Assembly: GCA_023409835.1 (NCBI GenBank)
Contig: JAEYQV010000131.1
Coordinates: forward strand, 1 to 46,289
Direction: 5' to 3'
DNA length: 46,289 bases
From: Bacillota bacterium
GTDB lineage: Bacteria > Bacillota > Clostridia > Lachnospirales > Lachnospiraceae
Below, piece after piece: positions 17,691-26,009 of this stretch. The first letter of the stretch is position 1, and every line of letters starts with the position of its first letter. Under the pieces are notes generated by a model. It was not told the DNA's origin, ran no database searches, and saw nothing but the letters and a program-made list of their open reading frames with translations. Position numbers and translations under genes: made by a program.

Positions 17691-18197
17691 TTAATCCAAC
17701 AATAAATTTCCAAAGGACACATTGATAATAAAGTCTGACTTAAATAGCTCCTGAATTCTGGAGAGTACCCGTTCTTTGATCTGGTTTTTATTATTATCTA
17801 CTTCATCAATGGTATAATGAGAGAATTCATCCGTTACAATTTCCTTGATTTCATTCTCGTTCTGTTGGATAAAAGGCTGAAGCTCCGTATACTGTTCATG
17901 TTTTTTATTAACGGACAGGGACACATATACGATCGCATAATGCTTAGCCTCATCACTTTTTTTCAGTCTTATGGTTAACTTATCCGGTATCTCATAGGTC
18001 TCGATATCTGAAACCGCGAGTTCATCCTCCTTCGCATCCGGATTCTCCAGCTCCAAATCAATAATCTGCGCCACCTTTGAGACCAGACGATTCGTCTTAT
18101 TGGAGGTCGGAACAACTACAAAGATAATAATTGCCGACAGAATGATATTAATCAGTGCCATAGCCATGATAATTACGGTTAATATATTTTTCTTCAT
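17691..18197 (-). CDS. fliL: Flagellar basal body protein FliL
   Basis: Single-pass membrane protein that surrounds or supports the stator at the basal body. The 168 residues show a basic start, one membrane helix (about 8-29), and an external domain ending in RVLSRIQELFKSDFIINVSF, typical of FliL. Placed directly after motB here, which fits its role near the stator. Confidence 0.93.
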   Translation of the reverse strand: MKKNILTVIIMAMALINIILSAIIIFVVVPTSNKTNRLVSKVAQIIDLELENPDAKEDELAVSDIETYEIPDKLTIRLKKSDEAKHYAIVYVSLSVNKKHEQYTELQPFIQQNENEIKEIVTDEFSHYTIDEVDNNKNQIKERVLSRIQELFKSDFIINVSFGNLLLD

Positions 18198-18221
18198 ACG
18201 GAATGTATTTCCCCCTTGTCT

Positions 18222-19103
18222 TTATCTGTTACTGAGTTCATTATATATTCTGATTTCAATTCTTCTGTTTTTTGCTTTTCCTTCCTCAGTATCATTGCTG
18301 GCAATCGGCTCATACTCTCCTCTGCCGGAATATTTCACCTTGGCTGGATTAAGCTTATTGTTACTAATCAGATACTCAGCAGCATTCAGTGCTCTGGCCG
18401 AGGAAAGCCAGTTGTTATCCTTAAACGTATCGCTGGTCATTGGAACATTGTCCGTATGTCCGATAATTTCAACCGTATAGCCTTCAAATTTACGAAGGAT
18501 ATCACCGAGCCTTGATAGAATCGGCTTTGCCTCTTCGACTATATCTGCCTTTCCGGAAGCAAAAAGTATGGACCCCTTCATAGTCAGCTGAACAAACTGG
18601 AATTCCGGATCAATGCTTAGCTCTACGTAATCTCCGAGATTATATTTATCCGTCAGGTCAGAAACCTGATCGTACATATCTTCCGAGAGATTCTGCATTT
18701 CCTGGGCCAGCTTCGCCTTCGCTTCCTCAACCTCAGTCTCACTCACCCCGCCGCTTTTCTTATCTCCATCGGTAGAATTGTCCTTAGACTGTGTATTGTC
18801 ACCGGTCTCCTCCGTCTTCTCACCCATATTGGAGAAATAATTATCCAGATTATTCAGCTGGGTCATACCGGAGGATATTAATTGGCCCTGACCGATGGCC
18901 GAGCCTCCTCCGTCAAAGATACTATAGGTATTCGCAAAGGAAATTGAGATATTCTCAAACTTTTCCCCATCTACATCGGACATTGCAAAAAGCATTACGA
19001 AAAAGCAGAGTAATAAATTCATCAGATCGGCAAAGGTGTTCAGCCAAGGAGCATTACCACCTCCGGAGGAAGCTTCCCTTTTCTTTCTAGCCAACCTTTT
19101 CAC
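18222..19103 (-). CDS. motB: Flagellar stator protein MotB
   Basis: Peptidoglycan-anchored stator subunit. The 293 residues carry a short basic N terminus, then a single membrane helix with the proton-binding Asp26 (NTFADLMNLLLCFF). A Ser/Asp/Lys-rich linker follows, and an OmpA-like domain with IIGHTDNVPM, LSSARALNAAEYLI and GKAKNRRIEIRI lies at about 190-290. The gene overlaps motA by 17 bp. motA-motB lie within the fla/che cluster here, unlike in B. subtilis. Confidence 0.96.
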   Translation of the reverse strand: MKRLARKKREASSGGGNAPWLNTFADLMNLLLCFFVMLFAMSDVDGEKFENISISFANTYSIFDGGGSAIGQGQLISSGMTQLNNLDNYFSNMGEKTEETGDNTQSKDNSTDGDKKSGGVSETEVEEAKAKLAQEMQNLSEDMYDQVSDLTDKYNLGDYVELSIDPEFQFVQLTMKGSILFASGKADIVEEAKPILSRLGDILRKFEGYTVEIIGHTDNVPMTSDTFKDNNWLSSARALNAAEYLISNNKLNPAKVKYSGRGEYEPIASNDTEEGKAKNRRIEIRIYNELSNR

Positions 19104-19896
19104 CGCCTTCTTCCTTCATCGCCTCTCTACGTGCCGGTGACAGGAAGGATTTTAATTTTTCTTCTATAACTCTGGGATTTTCTCCGGCCTGAATAGAGAG
19201 AAGGCCTTCTACCATGAGCTCCTTAATCATAATTTCATTTGAATTCTTCGCTTTTAGCTTCGTTGAAACAGGAATACAGATCCAGTTAGCCAACATGGCA
19301 CCATAGAAGGTAGTAATCAGGGCTACGGACATATTGGGTCCGATGGATTTCGGATCATCCATTTTCTGCAGCATGTTAATCAGACCGACCAGGGTCCCGA
19401 TCATTCCCCAGGCAGGTCCCATCGCCGCAAGAGAATCCCAGAAGCCGATAATGCCGGAATGTCGATCCTCAATACAATTCAGCTCTGTCTCCAGAATACT
19501 GCGTACCAGCTCCGGGTCCGTACCATCTACGATCAGAAGCACGCCCTTCTTAAGAAATTCATCCTCAATGCTGTTTGCAGCTTCTTCCAAGGCCAGTAAA
19601 CCTTCTTTTCTCGCCACATTGGACAGTCCGATTATGGATTTGATTGTTTCTTCTTCATTCGCAGGCTGTACCTTCATAATCAGGAGAAAGCTCTTTAAGC
19701 TGCCAATATATCCTTTCAAGCTCGGTGACATGATTAGTACACTGCATAGCGCTCCTCCAAATGTAACAAAAATTGATGGTAAATTATAAAAATTCAATAA
19801 TACAGCTAAACTTGGCTGTCCCACCAATATACCGTATATAACAACTACCAGACATAATACCACTCCCAAAAGGGACGCTAAATCCACATCTGCCAC
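19087..19896 (-). CDS. motA: Flagellar stator protein MotA
   Basis: Ion-channel subunit of the stator. The 269 residues have four membrane segments, with the cytoplasmic loop between segments 2 and 3 and the MotA signature PAWGMIGTLVGLINML around 178-193. The start is a GTG at 19896, preceded by AAGGA six bases upstream. Its stop codon lies within motB. Whether protons or sodium drive the motor cannot be told from sequence alone. Confidence 0.96.
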   Translation of the reverse strand: MADVDLASLLGVVLCLVVVIYGILVGQPSLAVLLNFYNLPSIFVTFGGALCSVLIMSPSLKGYIGSLKSFLLIMKVQPANEEETIKSIIGLSNVARKEGLLALEEAANSIEDEFLKKGVLLIVDGTDPELVRSILETELNCIEDRHSGIIGFWDSLAAMGPAWGMIGTLVGLINMLQKMDDPKSIGPNMSVALITTFYGAMLANWICIPVSTKLKAKNSNEIMIKELMVEGLLSIQAGENPRVIEEKLKSFLSPARREAMKEEGGEKVG

Positions 19897-19927
19897 CTTC
19901 CATCCTTGTTATTTTATCTTAATGCTC

Positions 19928-20119
19928 CTAAATTTCTCTGCTTAATACTTCTTTTTTGTATAATATTACAAGATTTCTTATCTCTTGTCTACTTTCTTTT
20001 ACAATTAATTTGTTCCCTGTTGTTAAAGTTACCACCGTATCCGGTGACTCCTCCACTCTCTCAATCAGTTCGGCATTGAGAGTCAGCTTCTTTCCATTCA
20101 GCCTCGTAACCTCTATCAT
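19928..20119 (-). CDS. flbD: FlbD/SwrD family flagellar protein
   Basis: Small cytoplasmic protein of 63 residues, starting MIEVTRLNGKKLTLNAELIE, the signature of the FlbD family (SwrD in B. subtilis, which raises motor torque by an effect linked to the stators). The ATG at 20119 is chosen because GGAGAG lies close upstream; a TTG four codons earlier has no site. It lies 31 bp ahead of motA, which fits a stator-related role. Confidence 0.9.
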   Translation of the reverse strand: MIEVTRLNGKKLTLNAELIERVEESPDTVVTLTTGNKLIVKESRQEIRNLVILYKKEVLSREI

Positions 20120-20204
20120 ACTTCTCTCCAATCTATGCGTATCTCATTAACGCATCTGAAGCAATAAATCGCTATGTAAATGTGCATCCTGCCCGGAGGA
20201 GCTT

Positions 20205-20229
20205 ATATCGCATAGTCCCCGATATCTTA
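20205..20229 (-). promoter_or_regulatory. Weak sigma-28-like promoter upstream of flbD-motA-motB
   Basis: Minus-strand TGCGATAT at 20205-20212 matches 6 of 8 bases of GCCGATAT. TAAG lies 13 bases upstream. It sits about 90 bp before flbD, in a 306-bp gap in the operon. The match is weak on its own; placement is the main support. Confidence 0.3.
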
Positions 20230-20238
20230 TGCTGAAAG

Positions 20239-20292
20239 TTCTGTATCAGACAGAATGATGGGTGTCAGTATCAGCTGCCACCCATCCTTCTG
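20239..20292. other. Long hairpin with an overlapping alternative stem, flgE-flbD gap
   Basis: Positions 20251-20268 pair with 20275-20292 (16 of 18 positions, six-base loop). The CAGAA at 20251-20255 can instead pair with TTCTG at 20239-20243, so two mutually exclusive stems share one strand. No U-tract follows. The rest of the 306-bp gap (20120-20425) shows no gene. Confidence 0.5.
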
Positions 20293-20425
20293 GTACAAGA
20301 TTAAAAACGTTTGTCCAGCTGACGGATTTGAATATCTGCTTCAAAAGCTTCCGCTAATGAATACAACATTCAAATGCTTAACTGCTTTTGATCAATGGCA
20401 ATACTATTTATACATCAGCCCTATC

Positions 20426-21865
20426 TTATCTCTTTAAATTAATTAATTCCTCTAACAGGGTATCCGATGTTGTTATGATTCTGGAGTTAGCCTGGAAGCC
20501 TCTCTGTGTAGTGATCATATCCGTAAATTGCTGGGATAGGTCCACATTGGACATTTCCAATACACCCGTATTTAAGCTTCCGCCTCCCTGCGTCGGATCC
20601 TGTCCTATTCCGTCAAAGTCCCCGGAGTTCTGCGTTGCAGCAAACATGCTATTTCCCACTGCTTCCAAACCGGCAGGGTTGGAGAAGGTTGCAACCGCAA
20701 TCTGGCCCAGCAGTCTGCTGTCGCCATTGTCATATTTACCGTAAATCTTACCGGAGGCATCAATGCTAATTCCGGTCATATTACCGACCTGCTTACCGGC
20801 ACCGATGCCTGCCAGACTACCTTTGTTTGCCTCCAGAGAAGAAGAGCCACTGGCGGAATACATGGTAATGCTGGAGAAATCCACATCGATGGGCTGGAAG
20901 GGATTCGGATCTGCCGGGATAGAAAAGCTGATGCTCTTAGCCGGAGTTGCTCCGTCACCTATGCTTACAAACGCACCGGTCGAGCCGTTGAAGGTCAATA
21001 ACGGTGAATCCGTGGAATCAATCGTAATTGCGCCGGTATCCGTATCTACCTCCACCTGATACTCCGCATCTCCCAAATTAAATGATGTAATAGCGGAAGG
21101 CTCATAGGTTACATTACCGTCATCATCCACATTCTTGATTACAAAGATGGATTGGCCGTCCTCATCCTTGATGTCACTGACGGATACGCTGTAAACGTTG
21201 GTTGCATCCTCCGTCTGTCTAATCTTAAAATCTGCTTTATAGCCATGACCCATGTTGTCATAAAAGGTAAGGTTCACCATCCTGCCCGTGGCACTGGCAA
21301 TCTGAGTATCCTTGCTGTCAATATTACCGGATATGTATACCGCTGTTGTTGCCTCCGGCTCCGCATAAAGGTTTTCCGGGGACATGATATTTAGAGGTGT
21401 TACCGCATCGGGCACTGTCTTTGTCGGGTCGTTCTCATCTACCTGCCAGCCCATAACCGAAGCACCGGTGGGAGTACATAATGTACCATATGCGTCTACG
21501 TTAAAGGAACCTGCCTTCGTGAAGAAGTTTGTTCCTCCGCTGTTTACGATGAAGAAGCCGTCACCCTCAATCATAACATCAAAAGGGTTATCCGTTCTCT
21601 GCGAGGCTCCTGAGGCTGTAATCTGTGCCGTTACGGATGCTACACTGGAACCGAGACCGATCTGCATCGCATTTCGTCCCGTGGTTCCGGTAGCCGCATT
21701 CGGTCCGGAAGCACTCTGTGTTGTCTGATAAAATACATCGGAAAAGGTTACTGTACTTGATTTAAAACCGATGGTGTTAACATTGGAAATATTATTACCG
21801 ATAACATCCATCTTGGTCTGATGTACCTTTAAGCCGGATACACCAGAAAATAATGCTCTCATCAT
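20426..21865 (-). CDS. flgE: Flagellar hook protein FlgE (hook-basal body protein)
   Basis: Structural subunit of the hook, exported by the type III apparatus. The 479 residues have the N-terminal MMRALFSGVSGLKVHQTKMD and NNISNVNTIGFKSS motif, the central hook domains, and the C-terminal SNVDLSQQFTDMI and QRGFQANSRII helix shared by rod/hook proteins. ATG at 21865 has AGGAGG nine bases upstream; the longer reading frame lacks a site. A second ATG follows directly. Preceded by the TIGR02530-type gene, the usual neighbour of flgE. Confidence 0.96.
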   Translation of the reverse strand: MMRALFSGVSGLKVHQTKMDVIGNNISNVNTIGFKSSTVTFSDVFYQTTQSASGPNAATGTTGRNAMQIGLGSSVASVTAQITASGASQRTDNPFDVMIEGDGFFIVNSGGTNFFTKAGSFNVDAYGTLCTPTGASVMGWQVDENDPTKTVPDAVTPLNIMSPENLYAEPEATTAVYISGNIDSKDTQIASATGRMVNLTFYDNMGHGYKADFKIRQTEDATNVYSVSVSDIKDEDGQSIFVIKNVDDDGNVTYEPSAITSFNLGDAEYQVEVDTDTGAITIDSTDSPLLTFNGSTGAFVSIGDGATPAKSISFSIPADPNPFQPIDVDFSSITMYSASGSSSLEANKGSLAGIGAGKQVGNMTGISIDASGKIYGKYDNGDSRLLGQIAVATFSNPAGLEAVGNSMFAATQNSGDFDGIGQDPTQGGGSLNTGVLEMSNVDLSQQFTDMITTQRGFQANSRIITTSDTLLEELINLKR

Positions 21866-21954
21866 AATGAATGACCTCCTAATTGTGCTATGTAATCCTT
21901 CTGTATCCAATCTGTCAGTCATGGATACTTAAGCCTCCTATAAAGGTCCGGCTA

Positions 21955-22350
21955 TTATACAATTACTGCACCGTCTATGTTGGTAAAAACCTTCTCTTCC
22001 CCATTGTTAACCGCTGTTACAACCGTATTGTTCTTGATGTTAACAATAAAAGCAAGATTATCTACCATAACAAGTGATTCGCAAATTCCCTTTGCCCCGG
22101 CTAACATCGCTCCGTTTTCCAGTCTTTTGTACTGTTCATCGGTCAGATCGATATTCCGGCTGGCAAGACGCTCATTTGCATGTTTGGAGAATTTTAGCTC
22201 TCCGGCTTCACCTGCAGCCTGTTTCTCCTTCAATATCTCACTGAAGGGTGTCGTGATGCTCTGCTTACTAACTGAATTGATATTCTTCGCAGAATTCAAA
22301 CGTTCGGTCATCTGCTCTATGGAAGGAAATTGATTTATGGGAATACTCAT
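21955..22350 (-). CDS. TIGR02530-type flagellar operon protein
   Basis: 131-residue cytoplasmic protein of the family found between flgD and flgE in many Firmicutes. It shows the conserved segment KFSKHANERLASRNIDLTDE and the ending that contains NTVVTAVNN, with a hydrophobic strand AFIVNIKNN before it. The biochemical role is not established. It overlaps flgD by four bases (ATGA), so the two are probably translated together. Confidence 0.88.
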   Translation of the reverse strand: MSIPINQFPSIEQMTERLNSAKNINSVSKQSITTPFSEILKEKQAAGEAGELKFSKHANERLASRNIDLTDEQYKRLENGAMLAGAKGICESLVMVDNLAFIVNIKNNTVVTAVNNGEEKVFTNIDGAVIV

Positions 22351-23141
22351 ACCATATCGCCTCCCGTGGAAGAATTGTCTGCGCCGCCGTCCTCTGGGGA
22401 CTTATTCTCCGATGCAGCTACTGCGTTTTTCACCGTCAATGTAACCTTGTCTGCCACTGTAGTATACAACTTGTCATTGAAAACAATCTTAAGCTTATAG
22501 ACTCCGTTCTCCAGGTTTGCAAAGGCTTCCTTCTTGACGGTTACCTTACTGTTCGTAACACTGACCAGGGATGTATCCAGAAGCTGATCTCCGATCATTA
22601 CTGCAACCTTGTCCGCAACTGTTTCACCATCTCCCAGATTAACCGTAAAGGTGGCATCCTTCGCATTTGCGCCATCATAGGTTAAGTCAGTCTTCTCAAT
22701 ACCGGGAAGACCCTTCTCCAGAATGTAAGTATCATCAATGACACTGTCCAGCTGATCTACCGGGTAGAGAGAACCGTTAATGGACATCTGAGCCTTACCG
22801 CCTGACATATTCACAAAATCTACCCGTCCGCTGATATATACGGTATTGCCGATGGTGTTCTCCGTCTTAACGATAACATCCTTCCCAACCAGGCTGAAGG
22901 CCTGTGAGTTCGTTGAAATTGTACTTAGGTTCTGCATCTGCTCCAGCTGCGAAAAAGTGGCAAGCTGTGCTATGTACTCGGTATCGGTATTCGGATTTAA
23001 AGGATCCTGATATTTCATCTGAGTAACCAGCAGCTGCAGGAACGCATCCTTACCAAGCTCGTTATTGTTCGTCTTCTCCGTGGTGGCTTTTTTCGACTGC
23101 TGTACTACTCCCTCCTTGACGGATTGTATTAATTCACTCAT
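22347..23141 (-). CDS. flgD: Hook cap protein FlgD
   Basis: Scaffold at the hook tip that allows FlgE assembly and is then shed. The 264 residues contain the conserved N-terminal block LGKDAFLQLLVTQMKYQDPL and EYIAQLATFSQLEQMQNLS, then a tudor/Ig-like region and a Ser/Gly/Asp-rich C-terminal tail of about 25 residues. It sits between fliK and the TIGR02530-type gene. Confidence 0.95.
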   Translation of the reverse strand: MSELIQSVKEGVVQQSKKATTEKTNNNELGKDAFLQLLVTQMKYQDPLNPNTDTEYIAQLATFSQLEQMQNLSTISTNSQAFSLVGKDVIVKTENTIGNTVYISGRVDFVNMSGGKAQMSINGSLYPVDQLDSVIDDTYILEKGLPGIEKTDLTYDGANAKDATFTVNLGDGETVADKVAVMIGDQLLDTSLVSVTNSKVTVKKEAFANLENGVYKLKIVFNDKLYTTVADKVTLTVKNAVAASENKSPEDGGADNSSTGGDMV

Positions 23142-23168
23142 GTTTTCCTCCTTTCTTTAAAAATCCTA

Positions 23169-24704
23169 CTAGGCTGTCATATCAATGTTGCTGCCGCTCA
23201 GGCCTGTGATATCCGTGGCTCTTTCCGGTTCGGGCTCCTCATTCATAGAGATAGCATCCTCCAGGGATAGCTTCCGGCTCCGGTTCTTATCCTGCCCGGC
23301 TGCCTGTCCCTTATCGTCCGGCTGCCTGTCCTGACTGAAGGTGTAGCTGGAAACCGTAACTTCAATTGCTTCCACTTTAATTCCCTGTGCCTGTAAAGTA
23401 TCCTTCAGAAGCTGCAGCTGTCCTTCAATGGCTTCCTTGGCCATCTCATCCTGTACGGTAAAATGTGCGGTCATCGCTCCGGCCTTCGACTGTACGGTAA
23501 GGTTGACCTTTCCGAGATTCTCCGGATTAAGCTGAAGCTCCATGGAAGTCTGTTCCGGTTTAATAATGACACGAATCCGTTCGATGATCTGATTGGCAAT
23601 TGTCTTCAATTCCCCTGCTCTTGCTTCCTCACCCATAAAATCCGTTTTCATCTCATTGACTGCACTCGTAAGATTATCCAGGAAGGTCTCATACTGCTTG
23701 GCAGCTGCTTTGTCCTGTGTCTGTGACTTATTGTCGTCTGCTTTGGTCTCTCCCGTACCACTCCCGGCTTCCGTGAATTTGATCACCTCCACCTCTGGCT
23801 TGCCATCAATACTGTCCTCAGTCTCCGTCTGCCCGCTTAGATTCTTCTGATCCGTTGCCGCCTTCTTCTCCTGAGGATCTAAATCGGTACCACCTGTTAC
23901 TGCTGCCTCCGGTGTTATCTCCTCCTGTCCGGTTAATACCTGGATGGCCGCCTTCAGCTGTTCGGTAGTTATCCCCTGGCCCATCTGTTCCTTCAGGGCT
24001 TCTACCTGCTCTACCAGCTCCTTCAGGGTCTGTGCAAGGTCCCCATCGGTAAGGAAATCCAGAACATCCGACTTACCACTGCTTTTTAATACCAGCTGCT
24101 TTAATACTTCCTGATCCGTAAGCTCCGTAATGTCAAGTCCCTGACTATCCAGAAATGAATTCAGCTCCTCCGGTGAAAGCTTTAACATATCCATCACCTT
24201 TGCCTGAACATTCTGCAGCAGATTTAAGATCTGTGCCATTATTTCATCCTTGGATAATACCTTCTTCTGCCCGTCTGCCGGAATCTCTTCCTCAGCTCCA
24301 TCGTCGGATCCAGCCTTATAGAGTGCCTCCTTCAGCTGATTGAACAGCGTCTTGCTTTTGGCGTCCTCCGGCTGTACAGCCTCTGATACTGTCTTGGCCT
24401 TGTTCTCACCGGCATCCGTCTTGTCCTTTACTTCTGCATCTTCCTTTGAGTTGCTCTTCTTCCATGCTGTCTTCATTGCTTCCCGGTCATCCGCGGCTTT
24501 CGTGTCCGGTTTGGATTCCTTTGTCTGTATGCTTTTTTTCGCTCCCGAAGCTTTCGATCCGGTAGACGATGCATCCGAAGACTTCAGGTTATTATTCATC
24601 ACCTGGTCGAATCCGCTTGCATTGTAGCTTACCTTGGATGTATAAGCACTACTTAAATTCCGGGACAAGACCGCAGCCTGCGTCATAACGCTCTGCGTCA
24701 TCAT
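23169..24704 (-). CDS. fliK: Hook-length control protein FliK
   Basis: Secreted ruler that measures the hook and signals FlhB to switch export. The 511 residues are mostly low-complexity Lys/Asp/Glu/Thr/Ser sequence, as usual for the ruler part. A conserved C-terminal Flg_hook domain lies at about 385-460 (MELQLNPENLGKVNLTV and the helix before IKVEAIEVTVSS). Start at ATG 24704 with AGGAGG 11 bases upstream; the next codon is also ATG. Weak overall conservation is normal for FliK; position and the C-terminal domain support the call. Confidence 0.92.
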   Translation of the reverse strand: MMTQSVMTQAAVLSRNLSSAYTSKVSYNASGFDQVMNNNLKSSDASSTGSKASGAKKSIQTKESKPDTKAADDREAMKTAWKKSNSKEDAEVKDKTDAGENKAKTVSEAVQPEDAKSKTLFNQLKEALYKAGSDDGAEEEIPADGQKKVLSKDEIMAQILNLLQNVQAKVMDMLKLSPEELNSFLDSQGLDITELTDQEVLKQLVLKSSGKSDVLDFLTDGDLAQTLKELVEQVEALKEQMGQGITTEQLKAAIQVLTGQEEITPEAAVTGGTDLDPQEKKAATDQKNLSGQTETEDSIDGKPEVEVIKFTEAGSGTGETKADDNKSQTQDKAAAKQYETFLDNLTSAVNEMKTDFMGEEARAGELKTIANQIIERIRVIIKPEQTSMELQLNPENLGKVNLTVQSKAGAMTAHFTVQDEMAKEAIEGQLQLLKDTLQAQGIKVEAIEVTVSSYTFSQDRQPDDKGQAAGQDKNRSRKLSLEDAISMNEEPEPERATDITGLSGSNIDMTA

Positions 24705-24778
24705 GTATTCCTATTCCTCCTTTCTAATATTAATATCTATTACAACAGGAAGGTTACTTCCTGAGGTAAACACTTTAA

Positions 24779-25546
24779 TCAATTCTCAGCCAGCTTCTCC
24801 GCATCCATGTCCAGCATCTTCTTCGTAATCTTAGCAGCCACTACCTTATCCATTTCTGCTAGGATTGCTCCGCTTTCCTTCGGCTTCATCGATAACAAAA
24901 TCTGTGCAACCGATTCTACATCGGCCGTCATGGTCTCTAATATCTGAGCTGCTGCCTTCGGCTCCATGCTCTTGTAAATATTGGCTTTCTCCCGGATGGC
25001 ATTGGAATATTGAAGCTGTTCCACTACCTGCCGGTAGATCTCTTCTGCGTTGACAGGATTTATCTGCTCATAGTACTTCTTATATTCCTCTATATCTGGC
25101 GCAGCTTCGGCAAAAACAACATTCTTATCAAATTCCTTCTGTCTCTCCTCAAAGGCCAGCTGATTTTCTTCAAAAACCTTTAGCCGGTCTATTTCTGCCT
25201 GAAGCTCCGCGGTGCTGTTATTGTTATCCTCTTTACTCTGGTTCATGTCAGCAATCTGCTGTTCCAGCTCTTTGATCTTCGCTATCGCTCCGGGTAACGA
25301 ATTATATATGTAATCATTTTCCTCTGCCAGCTGTTCATCGGATACCTCCGGCAATATCTTGTTAATTAAAGGTACATCCTTCAAGATCGGCCTCAGAACA
25401 CCGGAGCCAAAGCCTCCGATATCCAACTTAATCAGCATCCCGAAGATGGCAAACCATATGATGGCAATCAGCAGGGCAATAAGGATGGTCAATACCTTAT
25501 TTCCTTCTTTTTTCTCCTTCTCAGCTGATTTGTCTTTCTTTGCCAT
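24779..25546 (-). CDS. MotE/YlxF-like flagellar protein
   Basis: 255-residue protein with a basic N terminus, one membrane helix at about 17-40, a coiled-coil region (Glu/Gln-rich, about 75-165), and a C-terminal MgtE-N-like domain with YKSMEPKAAAQILETM and LLSMKPKESGAILAEMD. In B. subtilis the gene between fliJ and fliK is ylxF, and this protein has that layout and place. MotE proteins in other phyla chaperone the stator, but that role is not shown for this group. The ATG shares one base with the fliJ stop (TAATG). Confidence 0.85.
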   Translation of the reverse strand: MAKKDKSAEKEKKEGNKVLTILIALLIAIIWFAIFGMLIKLDIGGFGSGVLRPILKDVPLINKILPEVSDEQLAEENDYIYNSLPGAIAKIKELEQQIADMNQSKEDNNNSTAELQAEIDRLKVFEENQLAFEERQKEFDKNVVFAEAAPDIEEYKKYYEQINPVNAEEIYRQVVEQLQYSNAIREKANIYKSMEPKAAAQILETMTADVESVAQILLSMKPKESGAILAEMDKVVAAKITKKMLDMDAEKLAEN

Positions 25547-26007
25547 TATCTGTCCTCCTCACTATGCGTAGGATTGCTGTACTGGAAGCTGTTCAACTCG
25601 TCTACTTCTTTTCTCTCTTCCGCATCAAATTCCAGCAAATATTCTTCCCAAGCCTTTTCTTTGAGTTTTTCCTGTGTCTTTCGTTCTACCATTGCATCAT
25701 TTAAACGGATTCTTGCAACCTCCAGCCGTTGCTCGGCATTCCTGACGACTACGGCCTGCTGCTTAATCTTCTGCTCCATCACTTCAACTGCTTCTGACGC
25801 ATGCCTGATCTTATTCAGATCAAGCCTGGCTATACGGAGCACTCGCTGCTCCTCCTCATAGGAAGCCTTTTTCTTGTGAAGCTCGGCAAGCTTCTCCTCT
25901 TCCCTCGTCAGACGAAGTCTCGCAGTACCATAGGCTATTTTAGCCTGATCCTCCAGCTTCAGCTTCACCTGAAGCAGATTCTCCATATTATATCGAAATT
26001 TCTTCAT
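25546..26007 (-). CDS. fliJ: Flagellar export protein FliJ
   Basis: Central stalk-like subunit of the flagellar export ATPase complex. The 153 residues are almost entirely charged heptad-type coiled coil (starting MKKFRYNMENLLQVKLKLED), typical of FliJ. It lies two bases after fliI and overlaps the next gene by one base. Confidence 0.93.
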   Translation of the reverse strand: MKKFRYNMENLLQVKLKLEDQAKIAYGTARLRLTREEEKLAELHKKKASYEEEQRVLRIARLDLNKIRHASEAVEVMEQKIKQQAVVVRNAEQRLEVARIRLNDAMVERKTQEKLKEKAWEEYLLEFDAEERKEVDELNSFQYSNPTHSEEDR

Positions 26008-26009
26008 GA

